Assembly: GCA_963691815.1 (NCBI GenBank)
Contig: OY829656.1
Span: 3,319,910-3,383,909 of the forward strand
Direction of reading: 5' to 3'
DNA from: Echiichthys vipera
Taxonomy: Eukaryota; Chordata; Actinopteri; Perciformes; Trachinidae
DNA length: 64,000 nucleotides
Shown piece by piece: positions 12,511-25,427 of the stretch (position 1 is the first letter of the stretch; each line of letters opens with the position of its first letter). Below the pieces are notes generated by a model, which searched no databases, was not told the origin of the DNA, and saw nothing but the letters and a program-made list of their open reading frames with translations. Made by a program: the position numbers and the translations under genes.

Positions 12511-12756
12511 CATCTCATCTTCAGCCTCTTATCCGGGGTCGGGTCTCAGGGGCAGCAGCTTTAGCAGGGGACCCCAAACTTCCCTTTCCCGGGCCACATT
12601 AACCAGCTCTAACTGGGGGATCCCGAGGCGTTCCCAGGCCAGTGTGGAGATCTAATCCCTCCACCTGGTCCTGGGTCTTCCCTGAGGCCTCCTTCCAGCT
12701 GGACGTGCCTGGAAACACCTCCCTAGGGAGGCGCCCAGGGGGCATCCTTACCAGAT
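12511..12756 (-). mobile_element. Rex3/RTE-like LINE 3' fragment with target duplication
   Basis: 5'-truncated 3' end of the same LINE as 25428-26068, with a catct-type tail at the low-coordinate end. Flanked by the perfect 9-bp repeat ATAGGACCT (12502-12510 and 12757-12765), so the truncation happened at insertion. Confidence 0.8.
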
Positions 12757-12867
12757 ATAGGACCTTTTAAGTGAAAAGCAGGGAACAGCGGACCTTTTTT
12801 CAAAATAAGGGTCGGATGTTCCCCGGTCACAAACAAAGCGGGGAACATAGATGCTCCCCTGTTCAGC

Positions 12868-12930
12868 ACCTCATGCATGTTAGCATGCTAAACTTATTAA
12901 CATGCTAACTGTACGCGTGTTAGCATCAAC
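12868..12930. repeat. ttagcatg / catgctaa simple repeat
   Basis: Alternating gttagcatgctaa and catgctaac phrases over about 60 bp form overlapping palindromes, a common low-complexity pattern in fish. Confidence 0.5.
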
Positions 12931-14261
12931 AATGGCCATCATTGTCAGGTGATTTGATTTGGAACTGTCGGAGGACAGACTTTACATCTTTGCCACACTT
13001 GTGTTGAAACCAAGAATATCTCTGTTTCATATCCATCCAATGATTTTGTTTTCTTGTGTTTCATGAAATAGTTTGAGATGTAGCACAATTTCCCTTCACT
13101 ACATAATTTAATGCTGTTGAAACCGGTTATTTTATTGCGTCGTGTTACCGGTTACAGCATGAAATTAAGGATGTCCTTCTTTTGTTTCAACACGTTTATC
13201 TTGATGATAATGACAATAAAATGATTTTACGCAATTTGTTCTCACCACAATAAACAAACCATGGCCCTGCTGTGGTGATTCTACTTGCCTTGAGTCAATT
13301 TGTGTACTGTAAGACGTTTGGTTTAATTACAAAAATTAACCAGAATTCAGGGTACAACAGACTTATTTGGAAGCTAATGGACAGACCACAGACATGCTAT
13401 CATTCTCCTGCTCAGACGGTCTAATGGTAGATTGGAGATGGGAGGATAGGAGTGATATGTGTGTCTTAGAGTAAATGAGTAGCCAGGCTTGTAAATATCA
13501 CACAGGTGGTGTTAAGAACGAGGCCAGAGAGAGTCGCCTGCTTAATGTCTTTGGGTAAAGAAAGCAGGTCATGATGTAAGAGGCAGCAGCTGTGTGAAAT
13601 GCCTACTCTGCAGGTTTTGACCCACATGCGTCTGTCATGGGGAGCGCCACGGTTTAACGGGACAACCCCCTCAGTCAGAACTTAGATAAGAAAGGTGAAG
13701 AAATGAGGGGGAAACCAACTAAAGTCAGTAAGAGTTTGAAATGCTAATAATGTACTAGAATAAAACAGTAGGGCATTTTAAGTGGAGTCCTTCACTTGTG
13801 AACAAATTTGCCATTTGAGTTCTTGTATTGCTCCCACGTTACTGTATCTCCATTAGGTCTCCTTTTCTTGTGGTCCCTCATCCGCCTTATGTTGTTTTTA
13901 CTTCAGTGGTCCGGCGGTGACCTCTGCTGGTGAAGTCTTAGCTGGTCAGTGTGCTCTGTGAAATTTGTCCATAAGTACTGTTGTTAAATAACATCCATGA
14001 GGTGTCATTTTAGGTTCTTTTTCATATATATGTATCATGTATGTACTGTAAGGCCTTATTGCATGCCAGTATTGTGTCATACCACAGTACAAAAACAACC
14101 TTCAGTCATTTGTGGTAAACATCTTTGTTTTATTCTGGGTTCATTAAACTGGACTGACAATGTTTTCAGTTCTAAGTGTTTCCCAGCAGAGAGCAGCAGA
14201 GGCCCACTCGACTAAAACCATCAAACATGAGAAGAGTCATTGCATTATATTACAATATACT
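12931..14261. other. no gene seen
   Basis: Intergenic, AT-rich; no recognisable domain, RNA gene or transposon edge. Confidence 0.4.
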
Positions 14262-14277
14262 GTATATATATATATAT

Positions 14278-14518
14278 ATCCGGGGTCGGGTCGCGGGGGC
14301 AGCAGCTTTAGCAGTGGACCCCAAACTTCCCTTTCCCGGGCCACATTAACCAGCTCTAACTGGGGGATCCTGAGGCGTTCCCAGGCCAGTGTGGAGATCT
14401 AATCTCTCCACCTGGTCCTGGGTCTTCCCCGAGGCCTCCTCCCAGCTGGACGTGCCTGGAACACCTCCCTAGTGAGGCGCCCAGGGTTCATCCTTACTAG
14501 ATGCAAAGGAGCAGCGGC

Positions 14519-14521
<3 letters not shown>
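14278..14521 (-). mobile_element. Rex3/RTE-like LINE 3' fragment with internal deletion
   Basis: Matches 25450-25735 but lacks about 35 bp between ccttactagatg and caaaggagcagcggctct. Bounded by a short TA run on the left and a TG tract (14522-14551) on the right. Confidence 0.8.
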
Positions 14522-15446
<925 letters not shown>

Positions 15447-17932
15447 GGAGGGTTGCACAAGGCAAATCAGGCCACTGTGGAGATGTGAAGTGGAAGAGGT
15501 GATTATGATGCAGAAATTACAGTGCTGGATGTGAAAAGGCGTTAACAACGTTTAGCGGTCTACCTGATTACTTTGTACCAATTTTGCTCAGCCTGGGACA
15601 GTGTGATAGAGCGTGGTGCTCTATATTTTAACATGGCATACTCAACATGGGTGACAAACCAAAGGAAGAGCCTGAATAAATGAGTGGAGAAACATAATGA
15701 GTGCAGAAGGCTCCATACAAGATTTAATGAATGCTTTAGTTAACAGTGTATGCAGATGATGCATGCTTTGGCCTTTGCAGTCCCCAAATTTCATCCCAAC
15801 CGAACACCTAATTAAGGAAGAAATGTGTCCTGTCCCTCCAGTAGAGCTTCACGGACCTGGATGATGTTATGCCAAAGAAGACTGCAGCTCATCCGGAGTC
15901 ACATGGTGCATCGACACACACTCATGACCAGTGTTGGAGGTTAATGTGTTAATGTCATTGTGGTAACCCGAGGGTAATAATGCACGCACACTTTCAATGT
16001 AGTTCTGTGTACTTTACTGAACTTTGGTGTAGCCAGCCATCCATGTGTACAAGTGGGGAGCGACCACAATAACAGTCCCACAGGGTGCAAAAACTTGACA
16101 CAAAGGTTCCGTGCAAACCTCTAATAAAGTACTGACACACCGTTAAGTCATCATGACCACTAGTTGTGTTTCCATGAGGGTAAAATGTGTCCGCTCGGAA
16201 AAATTCAGGGCATGCCGTCTTAAATGGCCGTTCACTTGCCGTGTTTCCATTACCAAAAAAGGCCCCAGAGGGATTTACGAGACTCCTGAGGAGACGTATC
16301 ACTCTGAATGGGTTTCGATCGCCGGGGATCAGCTGATCAGTGAAACAGCGGCGCTGCTCTTTCTGTAGTTTGATTTAAGTTGGCCCGTATGATTCATAAC
16401 ATCAACTTATGTAAAAGTAACATGAAAGAAAACACTCACAAAAAATTTGAGGTGCTGCAAAAGTGTTTGTTGACAGACAGGCTGTCACCCCGCTCGCAGT
16501 ACTGTGTGTGTGTGTGCGTGTGTGTAAATGGGAGAGAGAGGGGGGATGCAGTAAAGAACCACAGGCCGGAATCCAACCCGGCCGCTGCAGCACTCGTTTT
16601 AACGTGCCCGTGCAAAGATGCTCGTGCACAGATCATTGTCTGCGCTGTGTTCTACTACACCACTGGATAAAAGTGTCTACCGCTGAGAGCTGCATCCAAT
16701 CAACATCCAATCTCTCAGGGGAGGAACACGGCTGCTCAAACGGCCGCTCGAGTGACTCACATGCAAATTATGGGTGTTTCGACGAGATAGACCCGCCTCA
16801 TTCCGGGTATTCGAACCTAATGGAAACGCATCTCCTGTATGATGCCTCAGATTTTCCTATTCTGTCTGGATGCATGCATGTGAAGAGCCTCTTGGTGTCT
16901 CAAGGTTAAGATAGGATAAGGACCTTTCTAGATATTTCTGTCTCCTACAATCTGAACAGATGGTTACACACAACATTGTTATCTTTCCTCCAAGGTGGTC
17001 TGAGTCTGTATGACAGGGGACACACTGTATCAAGCTGAAATGATTGTTCTGTACTTCAAGTCTTTGGTCTGGCAACACAAACAACACGTCTCAGTGCTCC
17101 CATTACCTTTTTGTTATGAGTAACAAAGCACATTAGTTTAGCAATTCAAGGAAACAGCTACTTTGTTACATTTACAAATACATATACAAATAATCTGTTA
17201 GCGGATTTTCTGCGAGAACCACTGAACTACCAACGTTTGCACCCGTCATTGGAGGAAACTGATTTGAAGGTGACTTTTTTGCACCTGACTCAGCGGACGG
17301 ACACTGAAATCACAGACTAGGCCTCTGCCCAGCTTGCTGCTCAGGGGCTCCGTCCATTTGCATGTAGTACTACCTCACTGCAATAATACAATGTATTATA
17401 AAATGTATATTTTACAATAGAGTGATCTTTTAAAAATGTTTGTACCAAACGTGCCACTAATGGATTCCCTGTTGCTGCGTTTCACAAGCCCCCGCACCCA
17501 CATCCACATCCACATCCACCTAAGGTCGAGTTTTCTTTGGAGGGAAGTTCTGTTGTTTTGATTTTTGTTTGTCCTCGGAGAGAGTGATGAAGTCCCTGTG
17601 GCACAAGCAATTAACAATTAACGCTGACAAACTGGTGTGGCTGAGTCGCTGCTGAGTGATGCAAATCTAAAGTTGATAGCTTTTAAATAAATCAGTAACC
17701 AATGAGGTGAAAATGTCTAAAAGTCACAGGGCCAGTGTGACATGGTGATACTTAGCATGTTAGCGTTGCAGAAGTACATCATATGAATGAAGGAACAGAT
17801 AAATAAATGCAGTTGAACTGGAAGAAATGTATGATCCTGTATGATCCTGTGCCCACAGGGTCAAACAACCCCGTTTAACTAATTGCAGGCTACACTATAC
17901 ATTCTGCCAAATTGCCATAGATCCTACTACAA

Positions 17933-17965
<33 letters not shown>

Positions 17966-18130
17966 CCTGTTGGCATGGAAACCACTGCGAGTGTCCAGGC
18001 TCTTTTCTCTTTTTCTATCCTTGGGACTCATTCAAGTTTGATGGTCTATTTTTAAAGCTGCTGAGCCGCTCAGTGTGTCGACTGGACATGTACGACCCAA
18101 ATACTAAGTGGTACTTGAACATTGAAGGCT
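15447..18130. other. no gene seen; possible decayed DNA transposon inside
   Basis: Intergenic. gtgtttccat near 16166 and atggaaacgcat near 16821 face each other and could be worn terminal repeats of a roughly 670-bp element, but no target duplication was found. Small tandem repeats: ccacat near 17500 and CA at 17935-17963. Confidence 0.35.
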
Positions 18131-18139
18131 GTTGAGTGC

Positions 18140-18470
18140 AAACATTACGTGACATTTTCATTTAGCTGATGTTTTTATCCGAAGCGACTTCCAAGAATTA
18201 AACCATGAGGGTACAAAGCCAGACCAGCATAACCAGGTGAGTGTGTTAGCTATGTTAGCAAAGAGTTGTTGCTTAGTTGAGTGACTTAGTGTCTCTCACA
18301 GTGAGGCAGCAAAAAGCCGATTGGCGGATGCAGAACGGAGAGGGCAGGCTGGGGAGTAGGGTTAAACCATGTCCTGAATGTAAGCCGGACCTGATCCGTT
18401 AGTAGACCGGTACGTGAGCACTAGCGTCTTGAAGTGAACCAGAGAAGGGAGAGGAGGAGCAGTTGGTCAT
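18140..18470. repeat. probable interspersed repeat with the ttttatccgaagcgactt motif
   Basis: Contains the phrase gatgtttttatccgaagcga, found across teleost interspersed repeats, followed by about 300 bp of GC-richer sequence. Class and edges are not clear. Confidence 0.35.
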
Positions 18471-18497
18471 CTAGTTCCCAACAAGGTTCCTTGCAGC

Positions 18498-18858
18498 CAC
18501 ATTAACCAGCTCTAACTGGGGGATCCTGAGGCGTTCTCAGGCCAGTGTGGAGATATAATCTCTCCACTTGGTCCTGGGTTTTCCCCGAGGCGCAAAGGAG
18601 CAGCGGCTCTACTCCGAGTTCCTCACGGATGCTGAACTTCTCCCCCTCTCTCTAAGGGAGACTCCAGCCCCCCTCCTGAGGAAACACATTTCGGCCGCTT
18701 GTACCCGCGACCTCGTTCTTTCGGTCATGACCCAGCTTTCATGACCACAGGTGAGGGTAGGAACGAAGATTGACCGCTAGATCCAGAGCTTTGCCTTCCG
18801 GCTCAGTTCTCTTTTCGTCACAACGGTGCGGTAGAGCGACTGCAACACCGCCCCCGAA
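18498..18858 (-). mobile_element. Rex3/RTE-like LINE fragment with internal deletion
   Basis: Matches the full copies from the ccacattaaccagctctaac block to the agcgactgca block, but lacks about 110 bp between ccccgaggc and gcaaaggagc. The right edge of that gap coincides with the one in the copy at 14278. Confidence 0.8.
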
Positions 18859-19859
18859 AAGAAACAACTAATACTGTTCTTTTCTTGGTCAACCTCGCCA
18901 CGAGCATGAATTACAGCTGGCTGAAAACTCATGTCTCTGCAGGATATTTACAGCATGAAACTCAAGGTTACAGTTGTACAGCACATGCATCCCCATCGAT
19001 CTATTGTTGTTTGGACGCTCTTTATCTTTTTCTGACAATTCAGAATGATTATTTTTCCCTTCACAAAACAAAACAGGGCGGGCTACAGCAGAAAAAATGA
19101 ACCGCAACAAAAGTGCAGCTGCGGTGATCACAGGGTGGTGGAAGAGCCAAAACTCAACACTCTCTTCTCATTTCCCTTCTCTTCTGCATCAATACTGCAT
19201 GAGTGTGATGAGTCAGTAAACTGGAAAATGACCAGAAACGAGGAATCAATTAGAAAGGGGGAGAAAACAGACAGACAAAGCGGAAGAGCTGAACCTAACT
19301 GCTCCTCATCCATAATTCATACCTTTATGCCGTAGAACTATGAAATACAGTTTAGTGAAATGTGGCTACGCCTGGAAGGTTTCCCCCAGACTCGATCTGC
19401 GGGCACGTGCACAGGTTTGATTGATGAAAAGGAAAAATCGACACACAATACTGAACTTTTTCCTCTGAGGATTTACTGGAACTTTTGATGTGCTTGTGAA
19501 GTTATTGTACTGATATAACGCAACATATCACAACACATAACATCAGAACTCAACTACAAATGCTAAACCTTAATATTATCAAGACGTTTTCATTGATCCG
19601 ACTAAAACATCATATGGTTGTAACCCAGGGACGTACACAGACATTTTGAGGGTCTGTGGCTCCTTCCTGAAAAAAGGGGGCAGCTGTTTTTCACTTCCTG
19701 TCTTTCTCACATCTCTTTCCAATAGTCACAACTTCACAACTTCTCACCTGAACTGTTTATTCAGTTCGCAAGAGCGTCATCGAATGCTGTATTTACTTGC
19801 ACTTGGACACTGGAGCTTTGTTCTTATAAATTTCAGACCGGTATGAAGTTTCATTTTTA
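18859..19859. other. no gene seen
   Basis: Intergenic; overlapping short frames on both strands without domains. Confidence 0.4.
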
Positions 19860-20069
19860 CATTCATTCATTCATTCATCTTCATCCTCTTGTCCCTGTCG
19901 GGGTCTCGGGGGGCTGGAGCCGATCCCAGCTGACATTGGGCGTGAGGCGGGGTCCACCCTGGACAGGACTCCAGTCTATCACAGAACACATAGAGACGAA
20001 CAGAGACAGACAACCATTCACACCTACGGGCGATTTTAGAGTGACCAATTAACACGTGCATGTCTTCAG
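19860..20069 (-). mobile_element. SINE fragment joined directly to a LINE fragment
   Basis: The same SINE family as 7119-7452, with an (attc)n tail on the left, broken after the catgtctt segment where the Rex3-like piece begins. Confidence 0.8.
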
Positions 20070-20468
20070 TTTGGAGATCTAATCTCTCCACCTGGTCCTG
20101 GGTCTTCCCCGAGGCCTCCTCCCAGCTGGACGTGCCTGGAACACCTCCCTAGGGAGGCGCCCAGGGTTCATCCTTACCAGATGATCCTGAACCACCTCAA
20201 CTGGCTCCTTTCAACGCAAAGGAGCAGCGGCTCTACTCCGAGTTCCTCACGGATGCTGAACTTCTCCCCCTCTCTCTAAGGGAGACTCCAGACCCCCTCC
20301 TGAGGAAACACATTTCACACGCTTGTACCCGCGACCTCGTTCTTTCGGTCATGACCCATCTTTCACGGTGCGGTAGAGCGACTGCAAAACCGTCCCCCCT
20401 GCTACGATTCTCCGGCCAAACTCACGCTCCATCGTCCCCTCACTCCTGAACAAGATCCCGAGGTACTT
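20070..20468 (-). mobile_element. Rex3/RTE-like LINE fragment with internal deletion
   Basis: Begins inside the LINE at tggagatctaatctctcc with no tail, runs to gaacaagatcccgaggtact, and lacks about 85 bp between cccatctttca and cggtgcggtag relative to 25428-26068. Confidence 0.8.
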
Positions 20469-21274
20469 AAATAACCTCTTTAAACGCCATGATTACTACA
20501 TTATTATGCTGCTATTGCCAATTATTATATTTACCCCATTATATTTGCATTAATAATGTGAGTCATTGAGATAAACGTGAGCACTTTAAATGACACGGTA
20601 GAGCTGGAAGTGTCTTTGAATCATTTTATTATGTAGAATTCCAGAAACGTGTTAAAAAAATATAAAAACTGCCACAAATCACGTCCAACAGTGACCAGAT
20701 TGTTTTTTACACAACAGTTTTACAAAGTTTATGGAAAAAATTAGTTACACATCACAAACATGAACAACACATCTCGCTACCACTACCACTGCTATCGTCA
20801 TCATTAGTGATGATCATGGACTGTTCAACAAAACACTACTTTTATTTGTTAGTCAGCTTTTACGGCTCAACTTTTCATTTTCTCGATAGCAAAACTACAT
20901 CAAACTTCATACGAAAGAAGCTAAAGATGCTAAATAAGACAAAGTGGACTCTAATAGTCACATTGGTTCATTTTTCCTCCATTAAATACCGTGATTTAAT
21001 GGTTTTATATGGGTCAGATTGCCATGTTTTAATTGTAGCTCCGTTTTCGCTTTGATTCGATGCTTGAAGCACCATTTGTGTAATGTTCATAATTCATAAA
21101 AAACGCTCATATTAACAGTGTTTTGTTGAGGTTAATAACAAAATCCGATATATATTGTTTTACGAATGAGCTGCCTGTTTCCCTTGCGATTAAAAAATAT
21201 CTTTCTACGGGTTGATTTCAGATTGTGAATTCGCTCCATCGTGTATTAAAATGCGTTGGCTTCGTAACCTCCCA
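20469..21274. other. intergenic / presumed 3' UTR of fgfbp3
   Basis: AT-rich sequence with no coding frame or recognised repeat. Its 21 kb end probably forms the fgfbp3 3' UTR. Confidence 0.4.
20841..20846 (-). terminator. candidate poly(A) signal for fgfbp3
   Basis: AATAAA on the minus strand about 430 nt after the stop codon. ATTAAA variants occur closer (near 20995 and 21031), so the true 3' end is uncertain. Confidence 0.25.
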
Positions 21275-23453
21275 TCAACCCTCGAAAAACTTGACGAAGA
21301 ACGAGCAGACAGTGTGCCACCCCTCGCTGCAGTAACTCTGCACCGGCTCCATGTCGTTCAGCACCCCTTCCTCCTCAAAGCCAGTCCTCTCCTCTCTCAT
21401 CTTCTTCTCCTCTTCCTCCTCCTCCTTCTTCTTCCTCCTCTCTGCCTTCCCTCCGTCTGAGCCCTTACTGGCCGGCGGTGCTCTCTTCTTCCCACCTTCC
21501 TTCCCGCCCTTCCTCTCCTCCTCTCCGCTGCGTTGGGCGAGCTTCATGTGGGCCTCGGTGGAAGCCTTCTTGCAGGTTTTAGCCTTCAGGACTTTTTCTC
21601 CTTCGCAGGCGTTCTGCCTCTTCTTCAGCTTCCCCACCAGCTGCTTCCAGTATTGGCTGGACTTCACCCCGTAGGCTTGGCAAAGGTCCGGTTTACCGGC
21701 GTAACGACACCAGTACCTGGAGGAAAAGCAGGAAAAAAAAACTAGAATGGCATTTGGAGAGACTTCTGAGGACGCAAGCCCTATCTGGCAATGTTAGAGA
21801 CAAACCGACCAACCAAAGAGTGACTGAAAACATGACCTCCTTGACCAAGGTTATAAGAAGTTTAACAAGGACAAGGACGAGTTCAGGTCAAGACACCAGA
21901 AAGGAGAAAGTCACCGTGGAAACAACAACAAATTGGGAGACAAACAAGGAGGACACGGAGGTTGTAATTGGTCGAAATCCATGCAAAGGTTTGGCACATC
22001 TCTTCGAATATAGTCACCTTCACTGTCACTGTTTATTGGACTTTTAGCATTAATTGAAAATTTAAGCATTCATGGAGAATTCAACGATTCTTAATGAAAG
22101 AAACAACCACCTTAATGAGTTCATATACGTTTTTAATGACTTTCAGATGAACCACACAGACCTTTGTGTCAGGTGTTTGTTAACTTCATTAGCTTTTATC
22201 TTGACAACCACGTAAGTAATGTTTTTCTGCATATAAGAAAGGTTCATTAATATCCTGTTTCAAACGTTTTCAGGGCAGCACACACCTGATGTGTATGAAG
22301 GGGGCAGTTTTACCTCTTATCCGGCGTGCTATGGGCATCAAACGCTTCACTAACACATCACTAACACACCTGTTCTCCGACGCAGTAAGCAACAACATCC
22401 TCTAAGCGTTTAAGGCATCATTAAGAGAAGGGTGAACTTATTCAGCAAAGACGATTCCCATTTAGACCATTCACTTTTTTTCCAAAGAGCATTTTTCACA
22501 AATTAGCAATTTATCAAATGTTTTCATAAAGATGCTTAAATGCAACACTTCAAAATGCGTTAAGATATACAAATGGAAACACAGCTACATTCCTTATTTC
22601 CCACATCCTTCAATGCCATTTTCCACCTGACGGCCCCGCCCATCTACACACCTGTTCCCACTTTCCTAATCAGCGCTCCAGATATTTAAACAGCCCATTC
22701 GGTTCACCCAGAGGAATCATCCTGCGTTTGGGTTTTATCTGTGTTAAACCTATGAATGTGAGCTCTGGTCTCCGGTGTCGGACGTAATTGAGTTTTACTG
22801 ACGGAAACTAAAAAAGTAAAAGTCCTTAAACATCAAACACTGTGTGACTTTATCTTCCTTTAAGGGTCAAACTCTAACAGACTGTCCAACTTGGTGCAAC
22901 AGCTACTTTGTCTAAATCATAAATATGTATAAAATGTTCCCCATTAGACATTTGTCCCGAACTGCTCGGCTCAGGAATCATTTGAATAATGAGCTCTAGT
23001 TTTGAGTGCCCTTCCCACTAAGTGAACCCCTGAATTATTGAAATAAAATGACTAATACCTTAGAATTAAAACGGGTCTTTGTTCAGTTTTGTAGGTGAAT
23101 TTACGGACACGTGCTATGAAGCGTAACATCTACACAACCTTCAGAGAGTTGAGTGAGTCGTCACTGTTAATGCTTCCTCACCTCTGCTGGTCTAGTGTCT
23201 CAGTGCTGCAGTTCACCAGCAGGCTCACCAAGCCTTCCCCGGACGTCTGCCAAACGCAGCGATGGCCCTCCTTGGTGGTCAGCTCCCCAGAGCCAGGCAC
23301 TGAGCGGTTTCTAGGTCTCTTGGCCACAGGGGTTGATGGTGGAGGCTGACGGGGTTTTTCAGGTTTCCCCTCAGCAGGCTGCCGTTTGGCCTCGGTGAGG
23401 ACGGGGAGGCAGAGGAGGAGGAGGAAGAGGAAACTGCACGGCAAGACACTCAT
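21275..23453 (-). CDS. fgfbp3: fibroblast growth factor-binding protein, probably Fgfbp3; two coding exons
   Basis: Secreted carrier that binds heparin-bound FGFs in the extracellular matrix and releases them. Exon 1 is 23453-23182, exon 2 is 21716-21275. The donor (CAGAG|gtgagg) and the acceptor (long pyrimidine tract ending cctccag|g) rebuild an AGG codon and join LDQQR to YWCRYAGKP without a shift. The product has 237 residues: signal peptide 1-22, a basic proline-rich stretch 23-60, the FGFBP core with C66, C82, C94, C103, C128 and C139 and the YWKQL motif at 113-117, a Lys/Glu low-complexity linker about 152-200, and the family's C-terminal C220/C228 block (YCSEGWHTVCSFFVKFFEG). The C-terminus is closest to FGFBP3; parts of the core (YWC, QAY, EAHM) also resemble FGFBP2. 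Human FGFBP3 is 258 residues. A good acceptor ends at 23459, five bases before the ATG, so a noncoding 5' exon lies upstream. Confidence 0.9.
21717..23181 (-). other. fgfbp3: intron of the FGF-binding protein gene
   Basis: A 1,465-bp phase-2 GT-AG intron between the two coding exons. It is AT-rich and no coding segment or clearly recognised transposon is visible inside it. A stretch near 22620-22740 (GC-rich, then a run like TATTTAAA) loosely resembles fish LTR promoter sequence, but its edges could not be found. Confidence 0.85.
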
Positions 23454-23550
23454 GCTGGCTGGGAAGAGACATTTGGACACAGAAGTGAGAAAATGCTATG
23501 AGGCGCTTTTGTTTAATTTGAGATTTGCTTTGAATATTGGTGTTCTAGAT

Positions 23551-23754
23551 CAAGGGTGTCAAACTGATCCAGTAAAGAGTCGCTGTGGCTGCAGGTTTTT
23601 CATTCCAACCAAGCAAAAACACACCTGGTCCAACAAATCAACTGTGTGAAGACAGTTCAGGTGATCAAATAAGTCGAGTCAGGTGTGTTTTTGATTGGTT
23701 GGGATGAAAACCTGCAGCCACACGCCCCTTTACTGGATCACTTTGACACCCCTG
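23551..23754. mobile_element. near-palindromic hAT MITE, 204 bp
   Basis: Flanked by the perfect 8-bp repeat TTCTAGAT (23543-23550 and 23755-23762). Ends match over 25 of 27 bases after inversion (CAAGGGTGTCAAACTGATCC against CAGGGGTGTCAAAGTGATCC), and the pairing continues almost to the centre through gctgcaggtttt and aaaacctgcagc. It lies just upstream of fgfbp3. Confidence 0.9.
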
Positions 23755-23762
23755 TTCTAGAT

Positions 23763-25060
23763 TATAGTTTAAGTTTTGTGTCAAAGGCAAACACACTCAA
23801 CTCAACTTCCTGCCCGGCATGCAAACAGATACAGTTCAACACTAGCTGGTGAGTAAAGTGGAAAATCTAGCAACGACAGAGCCAGATATTTTTCTCAGGA
23901 GTTGGTAGAGACCGAAAAACAGAGTTAAAAGAGAGAGAGAGACTTTGATTCATCCGGTGGACACAAAGTCCACTCCAATGGGGTGATCGTGTTGCTCTGT
24001 GTCTGCTGGGTGTGAGTTAATTTTAGCAAATTTTATTGGTCGAGATGATTCTTCTGGTGCAAAAGCTTTGTTTTAAAAAAAATAATTAGGGTTTTGACGT
24101 GCTGATATTTGCTAATTAGCACTAAACCCAAGCACAGCTGAGATGGGTAAAAAGAGCATTACTTTTGCAGGTATTTGATCATAAACCAACGTATTGGACA
24201 CATTGAAATTACGATCAGCTGATGGCTCTCAGGGAAAAGTTAAGATCTCACCAAAGACATTGAGGTTTGTTCTGAGGGGGCAGGTCTGAACTAAATGTCA
24301 TGACAATCTTCAGTGGGTATCAAGACATGTCACCCAAAGACATCGCCATGCCTTGAGGGTGAAAGGCAGCGGGAACATGAATTGATTTTCAGTCTCAGTT
24401 ACAGGCCACGCTCCTATAACACTGGACCCTACACTGGAACTCCATGGAGTCTTTTGTTAAACACTCGTTGCCTGTCGTCAAAACCCCATTTTCAGGGTTA
24501 GTCCCTGTGCATTACGCAGCTGTTTCACAGGCTCAGTACTATTCACTGTTAAATGTAAATCCAACTTAAACGCAGCAAAGTGCCGTTTTTAATATATAAC
24601 CCACACAGATGACTTGCTGTATTCTTACCACATATTTAACAGAAGGTCAATTTATATATTAAAACCCCAAAAGAATAATAAAATCTACTTAAATAAAAAA
24701 TATACTGTTACAACCCGGCTCATGGGGAAAAGGGAAGCAACATAAACCAGAATGTTTTTGGTAAAATAGCAACAAAAGAACAGGGAAAGGAGCACGTTGG
24801 ATGCTGCTCAACTCAAAGAAATAAATATAACTTAAAGGGGTCGCTCCAAACTGAGAGATAACTATCAGCCACTTCCAAAAAGAATTACCCAATGTCAACA
24901 ATCATCAGAAAATACAAAATAAGCAGCACCCTCTCGAACCTGTGTCTCTAACATCAAAAAGCTACAGGTGTCAGGTTGGTATCTGTAAACCCCACTAAAA
25001 CCTAAAACCCAATTTCCTCACTGCAATTTCAGAGATAACACAAAGTAAACTCAAAGAGCA

Positions 25061-25062
<2 letters not shown>
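23763..25062. other. no gene seen
   Basis: Upstream flank of fgfbp3. AT-rich; no exon, promoter motif or transposon edge that can be supported. Confidence 0.4.

Positions 25063-25142
<80 letters not shown>
25063..25142. repeat. CA microsatellite, 40 repeats
   Basis: Pure (AC)n of 80 bp. Confidence 0.98.
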
Positions 25143-25143
<1 letters not shown>

Positions 25144-25427
25144 AGGCCAGTTGGTCAAAGACAAAGGGCCAAAATCACAGAAATCAACTAATTTTTTGAC
25201 ACTTGCAACTAACAATTCTAACATCTGAACATGTAATTGAAAGTAATGTTGTATGTCGATTTAAATGGGTTCAGCGTTAATAATCTTTGAGAGAGAAATT
25301 CGATGATGCCTGAAAGTCAAGTGTCAGAGACACGCCCCCAAAAAGAGTCTGGACCCGACAACACACAGTCTGTACAACAAGCAGAGAGACGAGCGTTAGA
25401 CTGTACCATTTATTTACACGTGTATTT

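Noticed and set aside
16157..16835. DNA transposon with gtgtttccat ends
   Set aside because: Facing motifs are short and no target duplication was found; kept only as a note.
21351..21674. 107-residue plus-strand frame rich in Ser/Pro
   Set aside because: Antisense of fgfbp3 exon 2 (Lys/Glu-rich linker).
22620..22745. LTR fragment in the fgfbp3 intron
   Set aside because: Resemblance to fish LTR promoter sequence is loose and no ends are visible.
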